DNA of 64,000 bases from NCBI RefSeq assembly GCF_014837145.1, contig NZ_JACYFS010000001.1:558001-622000 (forward strand). Reading direction: 5' to 3'. This document shows positions 16,451 to 24,519 of this stretch, piece after piece. The notes under the pieces were generated by a model, which searched no databases, was not told the origin of the DNA, and worked only from the letters and a program-made list of their open reading frames with translations. The translations under genes and the position numbers were made by a program. Origin of the DNA: Chryseobacterium caseinilyticum. Lineage in GTDB: Bacteria; Bacteroidota; Bacteroidia; Flavobacteriales; Weeksellaceae. Within the stretch, counting starts at the first letter, position 1, and the number at the start of each line of letters is the position of its first letter.

Positions 16451-18844
16451 TTAATTTCTCAACGGCTTTCCTTTCTGCAACATAAACTGAATTCTCTCCA
16501 AAGTTTTTCTCTCTCCACAAAGCTGTAAGAAAGTTTCTCTCTCAAGATTCAATAAATACTGTTCGGTCACAACTGTTGGTTCGGAAAGATTTCCACCTAC
16601 TAAAACGTTGGCTAATTTATCTGCGATTTTCTTATCGTGTTCAGAGATGAAATTACCGGTTAACATCTGATCAGTCCCAACATAGAATATTCCTAAAGCA
16701 TCTTTTCCAAGAACTTTTACGGTTTGTTCGATCGGTTGTGTGTATCCGTGCTCTGCCAAACTTTTCGCCATCATTTTTGCGGTCATAATCTGCGTCCTCT
16801 TGTCAACAACTACGATGTCTTTTCCTTTTTCAAGAATTCCCATATCGTAAGCTTCGTAAGCTGAAGTAGCGACTTTTCCCATTGCAATGTTCATGAAAGC
16901 TTCACGGAGACGGTTGTTTTTCACGTCATCGCTGTGGAATTCTCTGGAAGTTCTCAAAGCAAATTCTTTCGTTCCGCCACCGCCAGGAATTACACCAACT
17001 CCGGTTTCAACCAATCCGATGTAAGTTTCTGCGGCTGCAACAACGCGGTCTGCGTGCATCGTCATTTCGCATCCACCGCCTAAAGTCATTCCGTGAGGAG
17101 CAACTACGACAGGAATTGAAGAATAACGAACTCTCATCATTGATTTCTGGAAATACGCAATTGCCATATTCAGATCATCCCAATCCTGCTCGATGGCCAT
17201 CATTAAAATCATGGCTAAATTGGCTCCAACAGAGAAATTCGTTCCCTGGTTTCCGATCACCAATCCGTCGTATTCTTTTTCAGCTAAATCGATGGCCCGG
17301 TTTAAGCCGTCCAAAACTTCACCGCCCAAAGAATTCATTTTAGAACGGATTTCAAAATTGATAATTCCGTCGCCCAAATCTTCAATGGAAGAACCTGAGT
17401 TACTCCATAGTGTCTTGTTTTTTCTGATATTATCTAAAATGATAAATGATTCCTGACCCGGAATATTATTGTAGTTTCCCGAGTTTTTATCGAAGAAAAT
17501 GCTTTGTCCGTCTTCATTAACTTTGTAGAATGATTCCACACTTTTCACCCAGTCCGAAACTTCGTAACCGGCTTCTTGTGCCAGTTCAATTCCTTTTTCA
17601 ACGCCAACTGCATCCCAAATTTCAAAAGGACCGTTTTCCCAACCGAAACCAGCTCTCATTGCATCATCGATTTTGTAAACTTCATCAGAAATTTCCGGAA
17701 CTTTGTGAGACACGTACGCGAACAAGGCACCTACAGACTTTCTGTAAAGCTCTCCGGCTTTGTCTTTTCCACCGATTAATACTTTAAATCTGTCTATCGG
17801 TTTGTCGATATTTTTCGTTAATTCTAAAGTTGGGAAAGAAGATTTGCCTTGAAGTTCGTATTCCAAAGTATCCAGATTTAATCCGTGAATTTCAGATTTT
17901 CCATCGGCACCTTTCACTTTTTTATAGAAACCTTGCTCAGTTTTTGAACCCAACCATTTGTTATCTACCATTTTCTGAATATAGTCAGGAAGGGAAAAAA
18001 CATTGTTGAAGTCATTTGCTTCAGCCCCGCTTTGACGGACACCATTCGCAACCATTACCAAAGTATCCAAACCGACAACATCAGCAGTTCTGAAGGTTGC
18101 AGATTTCGGGCGGCCGATAACCGGACCGGTTAATTTATCAACATCAGAAACATTTAAACCTAATTTCTGAACATTGTGCAACAAATCCATCATTGAAAAA
18201 ACTCCGATTCGGTTGGCGATAAATGCCGGAGTGTCTTTTGCTAAAACCGTCGTTTTTCCTAAGAATTTTGCTCCGTAATTCATGTAGAATTCAGCAATTT
18301 CCGGATCGGTTTCTTTGGTTGGAATTACTTCTAACAATGGTAAATATCTTACCGGATTGAAAAAGTGAGTTCCTGCAAAATATTTTTTGAAATCATCGCT
18401 TCGTCCTTCCACCAACATATTGATTGGAATTCCCGAAGTATTGGATGAAACCAAAGTTCCCGGTTTTCTGAACTGTTCGATTTTTTCGTAAACCGATTTT
18501 TTGATGTCAAGTTTTTCAACGACAACCTCAATAATCCAGTCGGTGTCTTTAATTTTCTGTAAATCATCATCAAAATTTCCGACTTTAATTCTCTCCGCAA
18601 ATTTCGGAGAATAGAGGAGTGCCGGACTTGCTTTTTTCAGTTTTTCAAAGTTTTCGGAAGCAATTCTGTTTCGAACAGTTTTGTCTTCTTTCGTCAAACC
18701 TTTTTTCTGTTCGGCTTCATTTAATTCAAACGGAACAATGTCAAGCAGTGAAACCTGCACGCCAATGTTGGCAAAGTGCGCAGCAATACCGCTTCCCATA
18801 ATTCCGGAACCTAAAACCGTTACGTGTTTGATTCGTCTTTTCAT
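16451..18844 (-). CDS. fadN: 3-hydroxyacyl-CoA dehydrogenase / enoyl-CoA hydratase
   Basis: This is a 797-residue bifunctional protein with the dehydrogenase first and the hydratase last, the domain order of Bacillus FadN (789) and opposite to E. coli FadB. The Rossmann motif is VLGSGIMGSGIA at about 10-21. The dehydrogenase catalytic segment is GTHFFNPVRYLPLLEVIP near 158-175. The crotonase part has GGGCEMTMHADRV and GLVETGVGVIPGGGGTKE near 605-645, forming the oxyanion hole and catalytic acid region. It hydrates enoyl-CoA and oxidises the product with NAD+. It is the first enzyme gene after marR on the minus strand. Confidence 0.93.
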   Translation of the reverse strand: MKRRIKHVTVLGSGIMGSGIAAHFANIGVQVSLLDIVPFELNEAEQKKGLTKEDKTVRNRIASENFEKLKKASPALLYSPKFAERIKVGNFDDDLQKIKDTDWIIEVVVEKLDIKKSVYEKIEQFRKPGTLVSSNTSGIPINMLVEGRSDDFKKYFAGTHFFNPVRYLPLLEVIPTKETDPEIAEFYMNYGAKFLGKTTVLAKDTPAFIANRIGVFSMMDLLHNVQKLGLNVSDVDKLTGPVIGRPKSATFRTADVVGLDTLVMVANGVRQSGAEANDFNNVFSLPDYIQKMVDNKWLGSKTEQGFYKKVKGADGKSEIHGLNLDTLEYELQGKSSFPTLELTKNIDKPIDRFKVLIGGKDKAGELYRKSVGALFAYVSHKVPEISDEVYKIDDAMRAGFGWENGPFEIWDAVGVEKGIELAQEAGYEVSDWVKSVESFYKVNEDGQSIFFDKNSGNYNNIPGQESFIILDNIRKNKTLWSNSGSSIEDLGDGIINFEIRSKMNSLGGEVLDGLNRAIDLAEKEYDGLVIGNQGTNFSVGANLAMILMMAIEQDWDDLNMAIAYFQKSMMRVRYSSIPVVVAPHGMTLGGGCEMTMHADRVVAAAETYIGLVETGVGVIPGGGGTKEFALRTSREFHSDDVKNNRLREAFMNIAMGKVATSAYEAYDMGILEKGKDIVVVDKRTQIMTAKMMAKSLAEHGYTQPIEQTVKVLGKDALGIFYVGTDQMLTGNFISEHDKKIADKLANVLVGGNLSEPTVVTEQYLLNLERETFLQLCGERKTLERIQFMLQKGKPLRN

Positions 18845-18936
18845 ATGTAGATTTTATTATTTTGATTAATTAATGAGTTAATTTATAGCCTGATTCTTTT
18901 TACTTTTTCCCTTCCTCTTTCTCATAGCGAATCTGT

Positions 18937-19081
18937 CGCAGCCCGACCTGAGTGGTGCTATTTTTGCAATTTTAAGGCCTGTAAAAGCAATGGGAAATTT
19001 GCAAAAAAGCGGGAACGGAGGGCATAAACGAGAATAAGCAAATGCTTTGTCTAAGTTTACGAACGAAGTTCAAAACGGCCC
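18937..19081 (+). repeat. Dispersed intergenic repeat, copy A
   Basis: This segment matches the reverse complement of 60406-60532. Both begin CGCAGCCCGAC and carry TTTTTG, GCAAAAAAGCGGGA, GGCATAAA and TTTACGAACGAAGTTCAAA in the same order, differing mainly by about 20 extra bases in the middle of this copy. It fills most of the 345-base gap between marR and fadN. The other gap sequence shows no gene or clear terminator. Its orientation is opposite to that of the surrounding genes. Confidence 0.85.
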
Positions 19082-19189
19082 AAAAAATAATTTTAAAAAT
19101 CGCTGTTCAGCGCAGTCAAAGTCGCCATAAAAAACAACTAGCTCCTACAATCTCAATGGCTATGTGAATAATAGTCTGAATCTTTAAAA

Positions 19190-19642
19190 CTATTTCTTAT
19201 TATTCAGGTCATTAGATATTTTCATAATCTCGGTCATGACTTCTTTAAAAACTTCCAGTTTTTCAGGATCTATTTTTTCCATGACTCTCTTGTTGAAGTT
19301 GACTACGACTTCTTTAGATAAATTTCTTGAGTTCAGTCCTTTATCTGTGAGTTTTATTATCACTTCGCGCTTATCCTGTGTGGTTTTTTCTTTGTAGATG
19401 TAACCGTTGTCTTCCAAAAGTTTAATAATTCGCGTCAGAGAAGTGGGCTCGATGGCCATTTTAGGACCAAGATTGGTGCTTCTGGTTCCTTCCTTGGGAT
19501 CGATCTTCAAAAGTGTAAGTGCCTGTACAGCAGTGGAATCGTACTCCTGAGCAAGATCTGAATACATTTTCTGTACTGAAATCCATGTTTGCTTCAGAAT
19601 GAGATCGATATTTTCGGTTTTTTCTTTGTTGTTCTGATCCAT
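19190..19642 (-). CDS. MarR-family transcriptional regulator
   Basis: This 150-residue protein has the MarR winged helix: recognition region LGPKMAIEPTSLTRIIKLLE near 61-80 and the wing KEKTTQDKREVIIKLTDKG near 89-107, flanked by dimerisation helices. It precedes the fad genes on the same strand. Two palindromes sharing the core TATGCATGCATA lie in its own upstream region, so autoregulation is likely. Control of the fad genes by fatty acyl ligands is an inference from position; such a regulator would release DNA when bound to acyl-CoA or a fatty acid. Confidence 0.9.
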   Translation of the reverse strand: MDQNNKEKTENIDLILKQTWISVQKMYSDLAQEYDSTAVQALTLLKIDPKEGTRSTNLGPKMAIEPTSLTRIIKLLEDNGYIYKEKTTQDKREVIIKLTDKGLNSRNLSKEVVVNFNKRVMEKIDPEKLEVFKEVMTEIMKISNDLNNKK

Positions 19643-19667
19643 ACTTTTTATGTGTTATGGTGTAATT

Positions 19668-19675
19668 CAAATTTA
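19668..19675 (-). promoter_or_regulatory. Candidate -7 element of the marR promoter (TAAATTTG)
   Basis: On the minus strand TAAATTTG fits TAnnTTTG and lies 26 bases before the marR ATG. The nearer palindrome at 19683-19696 begins 7 bases upstream of it, in the spacer region. Confidence 0.5.
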
Positions 19676-19682
19676 ATAAATA

Positions 19683-19696
19683 TTATGCATGCATAA
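19683..19696. promoter_or_regulatory. Candidate MarR operator, proximal
   Basis: TTATGCATGCATAA is a perfect 14-base palindrome placed between the -7 and -33 positions of the predicted marR promoter. It shares TATGCATGCATA with the distal site. Confidence 0.65.
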
Positions 19697-19762
19697 CACT
19701 TTATAAAGTTAAAATTTGTTAATATACTGGTAGATAGAACGTTAATTTGTATGAAAAGCATA

Positions 19763-19782
19763 ATACTATGCATGCATAGTAT
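19763..19782. promoter_or_regulatory. Candidate MarR operator, distal
   Basis: ATACTATGCATGCATAGTAT is a perfect 20-base palindrome. It lies about 120 bases upstream of marR and beyond the stop of the neighbouring ABC ATPase gene, so marR is the only gene it can precede. Confidence 0.65.
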
Positions 19783-19808
19783 GTAAGATCCATAATGATA
19801 TTGGTCTG

Positions 19809-20732
19809 TTAATGAATGTTTTGAACGATTTTTAAGATTTCTGCAAAAGATTCACATTTGAGTGTAGAATTTGAGTGTGAGACAATCCAAAAGTTGTCGT
19901 GAAATGTAAATTTGATCTGAGAAAGATCTTTCTGGAAATTTTTCTGCAGTAGTGAGAACAGCATTTCCTTCTGAATTTCGGGAGAATTAATTAGTGGCGC
20001 AACAAAATTTTTGTTAATGTTGAAAAGTGAGGCATTGGTTAGTTCTTCGTGCTGAAGAAGAACATCTTCCACAATCCCGGAGTACAGGTTCTGATCTTTT
20101 ATATACCAGATTTTATCTGCAAATTCCTTTGCCAGGCGCCAGTCGTGAGAGGAGAACAGAATTAATTTATTTTGTTTTTTAGCGAGTTTTCTCAGCGTTT
20201 TGAGAATGATAATTTTATTTTTTTCGTCTAAATGTGTGGTGGGTTCATCTAAAATAATTATTGGAGAATTCTGCGTCAGAGCTCTGCCAATAAATGCTTT
20301 CTGAAGATTTCCGTCTGACAGATTTTTGAGAGGCGTGTTTTTATACTGCGTTAAATCGAGTTCATGGAGAATATCTGAAACCTCTTTTCTGTCATTTTGA
20401 TTCAATTCAAAATAATACGGATAGTGTATGTATTTACCCAGCGAGATCAAGTCTTCAACAGTATAATTTTGTGGAATTACTGCTTTAGAAAAAACAATGG
20501 CAATATTTTCAGCAATTTCTTTTACAGATAAATCTTTTACGTTTTTATTGTCAATTAAAATTTCTCCACCCAACAAAGGATTCTGATGGAGAATGGATTT
20601 TATTAACGTCGTTTTTCCTACACCATTATTTCCGATCAGCAGACAGACATCGCCCAGTTTCAAAGATGCGTTGGCATTTGAAATAAGGGTTTTGTCGTAG
20701 CCGATACTGGCTTGGTTAATTTGTAGGTGCAT
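19809..20732 (-). CDS. ABC transporter ATP-binding protein (FecE/BtuD type)
   Basis: This 307-residue ATPase has Walker A GNNGVGKTTL near residues 34-43, a variant signature LSDGNLQKAFIGRAL (LSDGN in place of LSGGQ), Walker B PIIILDEPTTHLD and the switch His in FSSHDW. The first 230 residues are the ABC domain; about 75 more residues at the C terminus have no obvious motif. It should power import of an iron chelate, haem or cobalamin through the FecCD-type permease encoded upstream at 21201. A 95-codon membrane gene separates the two. No substrate-binding protein is encoded nearby. Confidence 0.88.
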   Translation of the reverse strand: MHLQINQASIGYDKTLISNANASLKLGDVCLLIGNNGVGKTTLIKSILHQNPLLGGEILIDNKNVKDLSVKEIAENIAIVFSKAVIPQNYTVEDLISLGKYIHYPYYFELNQNDRKEVSDILHELDLTQYKNTPLKNLSDGNLQKAFIGRALTQNSPIIILDEPTTHLDEKNKIIILKTLRKLAKKQNKLILFSSHDWRLAKEFADKIWYIKDQNLYSGIVEDVLLQHEELTNASLFNINKNFVAPLINSPEIQKEMLFSLLQKNFQKDLSQIKFTFHDNFWIVSHSNSTLKCESFAEILKIVQNIH

Positions 20733-20734
20733 GG

Positions 20735-21022
20735 TTAAACAGAAATAAAAATAACAAATAAAATAAGAGGGACAAGACTAAAAGTAAAGTATAAAAATTT
20801 ATGTTCTTCAATATCTACTAAACTTAAAATCCCTAAAATTAATGATCCAAAAAATGCTGCAGGTATTCCAATCATAAACCACCAATTATGACCGAAGGAG
20901 TAAATCCAATGCTTGTCTGTGCTCATTCTGAACAGCTTTGAATATTCCAGAAATGCCACGCTAAATGCGAACAAAATTATATTAGCAATAATTAATTTCT
21001 TATATATTATTCTGGTATTCAT
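20735..21022 (-). CDS. Small three-helix membrane protein within the importer cluster
   Basis: This 95-residue protein has three hydrophobic segments (about 8-25, 45-66, 74-94) and no known motif. Its stop lies 2 bases before the ATG of the ATPase gene, so the two are probably translated together. It is 178 bases downstream of the permease gene. It could be an accessory subunit or an unrelated insertion. No function can be assigned. Confidence 0.55.
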   Translation of the reverse strand: MNTRIIYKKLIIANIILFAFSVAFLEYSKLFRMSTDKHWIYSFGHNWWFMIGIPAAFFGSLILGILSLVDIEEHKFLYFTFSLVPLILFVIFISV

Positions 21023-21200
21023 CTGCTTATTATTTTGTCATAATGAAAATCCCTCCGTTAAATTGGTTTAGGGTTGTACGGAAAGACAAAGTGTACGTGT
21101 TTTTCAGATATTAAATTAAAAAATATTCAAACATATGCGTCATTTGTAAAATCTGCAGGAAATTTAAAAAATTCATTATTGATCCATTCACAACTCACTT

Positions 21201-22172
21201 TCAAACTTTATTCTGCCTCAAAAGCATCATCAAAATGACAGGAATTCCAAAAACGGAACTGATCACATTTAGTGGAATCTGCGTTTTTTCGGCAGCAATT
21301 GAGAATATCAGCATGATGAGCATTCCCAAAAACATATTCAGAAACCATTGTTGCCATAGTTTCGCGGGATTGTAAATTAACCGGCAGAAGTGTGGAACAA
21401 TGATTCCAATAAATAAAATAGGTCCTAAAAAAGCTGTTACAGAAGCCGACAGCAGGGAAGACGTAGCAATGATTAGCAGCTTCAGATGATTTAGATTTAC
21501 ACCGAAACTCTGCGCATATGAAGTTCCGAGGGAATTTCCGATTAATGGTTTTATCGTTTTAAAACAGAAAAATAATCCAGCTCCAACTAAAATTGACAAT
21601 ACAGTTATTTGATTTCGGGAAACCATGTTATTGGCACCAAATGACCATAAAATGTAGTTTTTTAAACTTTGATTTTCGGCGTAAAACTGAAGCAGTGAAA
21701 CAATCGCTCCGGCAAAAGCAGAAACCAGAAATCCAAAAATAATCAAATATGATTTATCCTGGAATTTATTGGACATTGACAACAAAATAAGCATCAGAAG
21801 TAAACTTCCAATAATTGCAGAGATGCTCAAAAAACTGTTCTGCAAAAATTCAGGGAGCAAAATATTGTCTGAAAAAAAAATATAGAACGCAACAGATAAA
21901 CTCGCAACGGAAGTAATACCTAATATGTCCGGTCCGGCAAGAGGATTCTGAAAATACTCCTGCATCAGAAATCCCGAAGTTGGAATTGAAATTCCTGCCA
22001 GCAACATCGCCAAAACACGGTTTACACGAATTTCAGCAATCTGGTTGTTTGATGTATCACTTAAAAAATCATTAAAATTGAGATTTAAAAATCCTGTATT
22101 CAAATTAATTATAGAAATGAAAATGATTGCTACAATTAATATAAAACACAGGATTTTGAATTTTTTTGACAT
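21201..22172 (-). CDS. FecCD-family ABC transporter permease
   Basis: This 323-residue protein has about nine hydrophobic segments. FecCD motifs include RVNRVLAMLLAGISIPTSGFLMQ near 51-73, NPLAGPDILGITSVAS, the coupling-helix region FGVNLNHLK, and GPILFIGIIVPHFCRLI. Such permeases import Fe-siderophores, haem or vitamin B12 as homodimers with a BtuD-like ATPase. It follows the TlpA-like gene by 22 bases. The expected periplasmic binding protein and TonB-dependent receptor are not in the window, so the substrate is open. Confidence 0.9.
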   Translation of the reverse strand: MSKKFKILCFILIVAIIFISIINLNTGFLNLNFNDFLSDTSNNQIAEIRVNRVLAMLLAGISIPTSGFLMQEYFQNPLAGPDILGITSVASLSVAFYIFFSDNILLPEFLQNSFLSISAIIGSLLLMLILLSMSNKFQDKSYLIIFGFLVSAFAGAIVSLLQFYAENQSLKNYILWSFGANNMVSRNQITVLSILVGAGLFFCFKTIKPLIGNSLGTSYAQSFGVNLNHLKLLIIATSSLLSASVTAFLGPILFIGIIVPHFCRLIYNPAKLWQQWFLNMFLGMLIMLIFSIAAEKTQIPLNVISSVFGIPVILMMLLRQNKV

Positions 22173-22194
22173 TTTTAATCTGACTCTCTGAAAT

Positions 22195-22749
22195 TTATTT
22201 TAAAAGACTGGCCATTTTTTCGTTAAGCTGCTGCTCACTGATATTTCCTAAAGTTTCAACGGTTTTGTCTCCTTTTCTCATGAAAGTAAAAGGAATTGCA
22301 CTTCCAGTCCATTCTTTAAAATTGGAAGAGAAAAAGTTTTGATTTAAAAGCTGACCATCCAATAAAACGGTGTGATTTTCAATGCCGTGTTCCTGAGTAA
22401 ATGCCGGAACTTTTGAATTCCAAACTTCCTTCTGATCGAGACTTACAAAAGTGATTTTTACAGGCTGACCTTTGAATTCTTCAATTTTCTTTTTAAAATG
22501 TGGAATTTCCTGCACACATGGCCCGCACCAGGTTGCAAAAAAGTTGGTAACGTAAAGCGTGTCATTTTTCTTCCCCAGAAAATCTGCAGTTTTTGCAGGA
22601 CTGACCTCCGGTAAAGGCTTTGCTGCAGGTTTTTCAACGACCTGAGAAATGGAGTCTTCAGTTTCAGAATTATTTTCGGTATTTGTGGTCTCCTTTTTAC
22701 AGGCAGATAAAGCGACCAAAACAAATGCTGACAAAATGATTGTCTTCAT
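22195..22749 (-). CDS. TlpA-like thioredoxin lipoprotein
   Basis: The 184-residue precursor has a lipoprotein signal (MKTIILSAFVLVALSAC, Cys17) and a linker rich in Glu, Pro and Lys to about residue 50. A thioredoxin fold follows, with the active site FFATWCGPCVQEI. It should be a periplasm-facing disulfide reductase, as in cytochrome c maturation or redox repair. It is the first gene of a probable operon with the FecCD permease, 22 bases away. The pairing with a metal or haem importer suggests a task in reducing or handling the cargo, which is inference. Confidence 0.9.
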   Translation of the reverse strand: MKTIILSAFVLVALSACKKETTNTENNSETEDSISQVVEKPAAKPLPEVSPAKTADFLGKKNDTLYVTNFFATWCGPCVQEIPHFKKKIEEFKGQPVKITFVSLDQKEVWNSKVPAFTQEHGIENHTVLLDGQLLNQNFFSSNFKEWTGSAIPFTFMRKGDKTVETLGNISEQQLNEKMASLLK

Positions 22750-22778
22750 ATTTTTTTATTTATTTTTGGAATGAACTT

Positions 22779-23903
22779 ATGAAACAGCAAATTTACAAAG
22801 GCAAACTCACGGAATTTCACCCGTTAAAAATAGCTAAAAAGCAAGACCTGACCAAAAATACTTTCTCTCTGGAATTTGAGATTCCTACTGATCTGGCCGG
22901 TCTTTTTTCATTTGATGCCGGTCAGTATGTTACGGTACTGACGGAGAAAGACGGTGCAGAATATATTAATGATTATTCAATAACTGCAGCTCCTTTTGAA
23001 AATAAAATTAGTCTGGGACTTAAAATTAATTCAGATAAAAGTTCCGCTTCACTGATTCACAATCAATACAATGAAGGTGATTTGATGTACGTCAGCAAAC
23101 CTGCAGGAAGGTTTACTCTTGTTTCAAAGCCGAGCGAGTTCAGAACGATTGTAGGCTTTGCGGCAGGAATTGGTATTACTCCGATTCTGAGCCATTTCAA
23201 AAATATTCTTTATCAGGAACCGAGAACGCGTCTTTTTCTTTTTTACGGAAATAAAAATTTTGAAAATCTTGCTTACCGTGAAGAACTGGATCAGCTTGCC
23301 CGTTTTTATGGTGACAGACTTCAGATCTATTATTTTTTCTCGCAGGAAAACACTTCTAATTCTTTTTTTTCGGGAAGAATTGATGAGAAAAAATTAAATT
23401 TAATTATAAATCAGATTTTGCATTTAGATGATACTGATGAAGAATCTACGATTTGGGATGCAGTGGACGAAGTTTTGATTTGTGGAAAAGGTAAAATGAT
23501 AAAAAGTCTTGCCAATGCCTGCTACCATCATGGAATTCCGAAAAACAATATTCATTTTGAACTTTTTGAAGAATTTAATGAAGATATTTATCCGGTCGAA
23601 AAAGAATTTCCTTTGATAGAAAATATTGAAGTTGAATACACAATGCTTGGGAAAAATTTTCAGACTGAACTTCCCGATAACAGAGAAAAAATTCTTCAAC
23701 AGCTTTTAATTCAGAAATTTCCGGTGCCATACTCCTGCAAGTCAGGAATTTGTGGAAGCTGTGAGTGTTTTCTGGAAGAAGGAGAAGTGGAACTTTTGGA
23801 GAATGAATATTTAACGGAGAAAGAAGAAGCTCAGGGAAAAATCTTAGCCTGCATGTCAATTGCCAAAACTAAAAAAATAAAGCTTAATTTTGATTTCAAT
23901 TGA
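22779..23903 (+). CDS. Flavin- and 2Fe-2S-containing oxidoreductase (PaaE/ferredoxin reductase type)
   Basis: The 374-residue product starts MKQQIYKGKLTEFHPLKI. The open frame extends 39 bases further upstream, but that would overlap the divergent tlpA start. Domains in order are an FAD-binding barrel with a variant of RxYS (INDYSITAAP), an NAD(P)H-binding domain with GFAAGIGITPILSHF, and a C-terminal plant-type 2Fe-2S ferredoxin with CKSGICGSC and a last Cys in ILACMSIA. It passes electrons from NAD(P)H through FAD to the iron-sulfur centre and on to an unknown acceptor. No paaABC oxygenase genes are nearby. It overlaps the next start by four bases. Confidence 0.88.
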   Translation: MKQQIYKGKLTEFHPLKIAKKQDLTKNTFSLEFEIPTDLAGLFSFDAGQYVTVLTEKDGAEYINDYSITAAPFENKISLGLKINSDKSSASLIHNQYNEGDLMYVSKPAGRFTLVSKPSEFRTIVGFAAGIGITPILSHFKNILYQEPRTRLFLFYGNKNFENLAYREELDQLARFYGDRLQIYYFFSQENTSNSFFSGRIDEKKLNLIINQILHLDDTDEESTIWDAVDEVLICGKGKMIKSLANACYHHGIPKNNIHFELFEEFNEDIYPVEKEFPLIENIEVEYTMLGKNFQTELPDNREKILQQLLIQKFPVPYSCKSGICGSCECFLEEGEVELLENEYLTEKEEAQGKILACMSIAKTKKIKLNFDFN

Positions 23904-24517
23904 GAATCATTAAAAACATATTCAAATTTATTTTACTCTCATCAGAAGTCATCATTCTTCTGATGGCTTTATGCAATGCGTGGGTTTTTGGGTTGACCAA
24001 CGGCAGAACGTACACCAAGATTTCAAAAATTCCGCCCCGTGAAGTGGCTTTGGTTTTGGGAACGTCGCCAAGAATGAGATCAGGAATTTCAAATCCGTAT
24101 TTTACCAAAAGAATGGATGCTGCGGCTCTGCTGTATCATCATGGGAAAATAAAAACCATCATCGTAAGCGGCGAAAAAAGTCAGGGTTACGATGAGCCTG
24201 CAGCGATGAAAAATTATCTGATTTATCAGGAAGGAGTTCCTGAGCACATCATCGTTGAAGATCCGAAAGGTTTTAACACTTATAAAAGTATTCTCCGCTG
24301 CAAAAACACGTACGAAAAGAAAAACGTCATCATCGTTTCGCAGGGATTTCACAATTTGCGGGCACTTTTTTTTGCCAGAAACAATTCGATGAATGCTTTA
24401 GGTTTTGATGCTCAGGATGTATCAAAACCTGAAAGTTTCTACAGAAATCAATCCAGAGAAAGCCTCGCAAGAGTGGCTGCTGTTGCTTATTTTATACTGG
24501 GAATTTCGCCTGATTAA
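23900..24517 (+). CDS. SanA/YdcF-like (DUF218) membrane-anchored protein
   Basis: This 205-residue protein has one N-terminal membrane anchor (about 3-28) and a DUF218 domain: ALVLGTSPRMRSGISNP, the GKIKTIIVSGEK strand, ILVEDP-like EDPKGFNTYKSI, and VIIVSQGFHNLRALFFA. This is the SanA subgroup associated with envelope barrier function and vancomycin resistance at high temperature in enterobacteria. The start is a TTG whose last two bases belong to the TGA of the upstream reductase (TTGA), implying translational coupling. No upstream ATG exists, and a downstream ATG would remove the anchor. Confidence 0.85.
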   Translation: MRIIKNIFKFILLSSEVIILLMALCNAWVFGLTNGRTYTKISKIPPREVALVLGTSPRMRSGISNPYFTKRMDAAALLYHHGKIKTIIVSGEKSQGYDEPAAMKNYLIYQEGVPEHIIVEDPKGFNTYKSILRCKNTYEKKNVIIVSQGFHNLRALFFARNNSMNALGFDAQDVSKPESFYRNQSRESLARVAAVAYFILGISPD

Positions 24518-24519
24518 AT

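Noticed and set aside
22740-22778. Upstream extension of the flavin/2Fe-2S reductase gene
   Set aside because: It would overlap the divergent TlpA start and adds hydrophobic residues absent from the family; ATG at 22779 fits better.
23424-23859. Minus-strand open frames within the reductase gene
   Set aside because: Antisense shadows of a gene with complete FAD, NAD(P)H and 2Fe-2S motifs.
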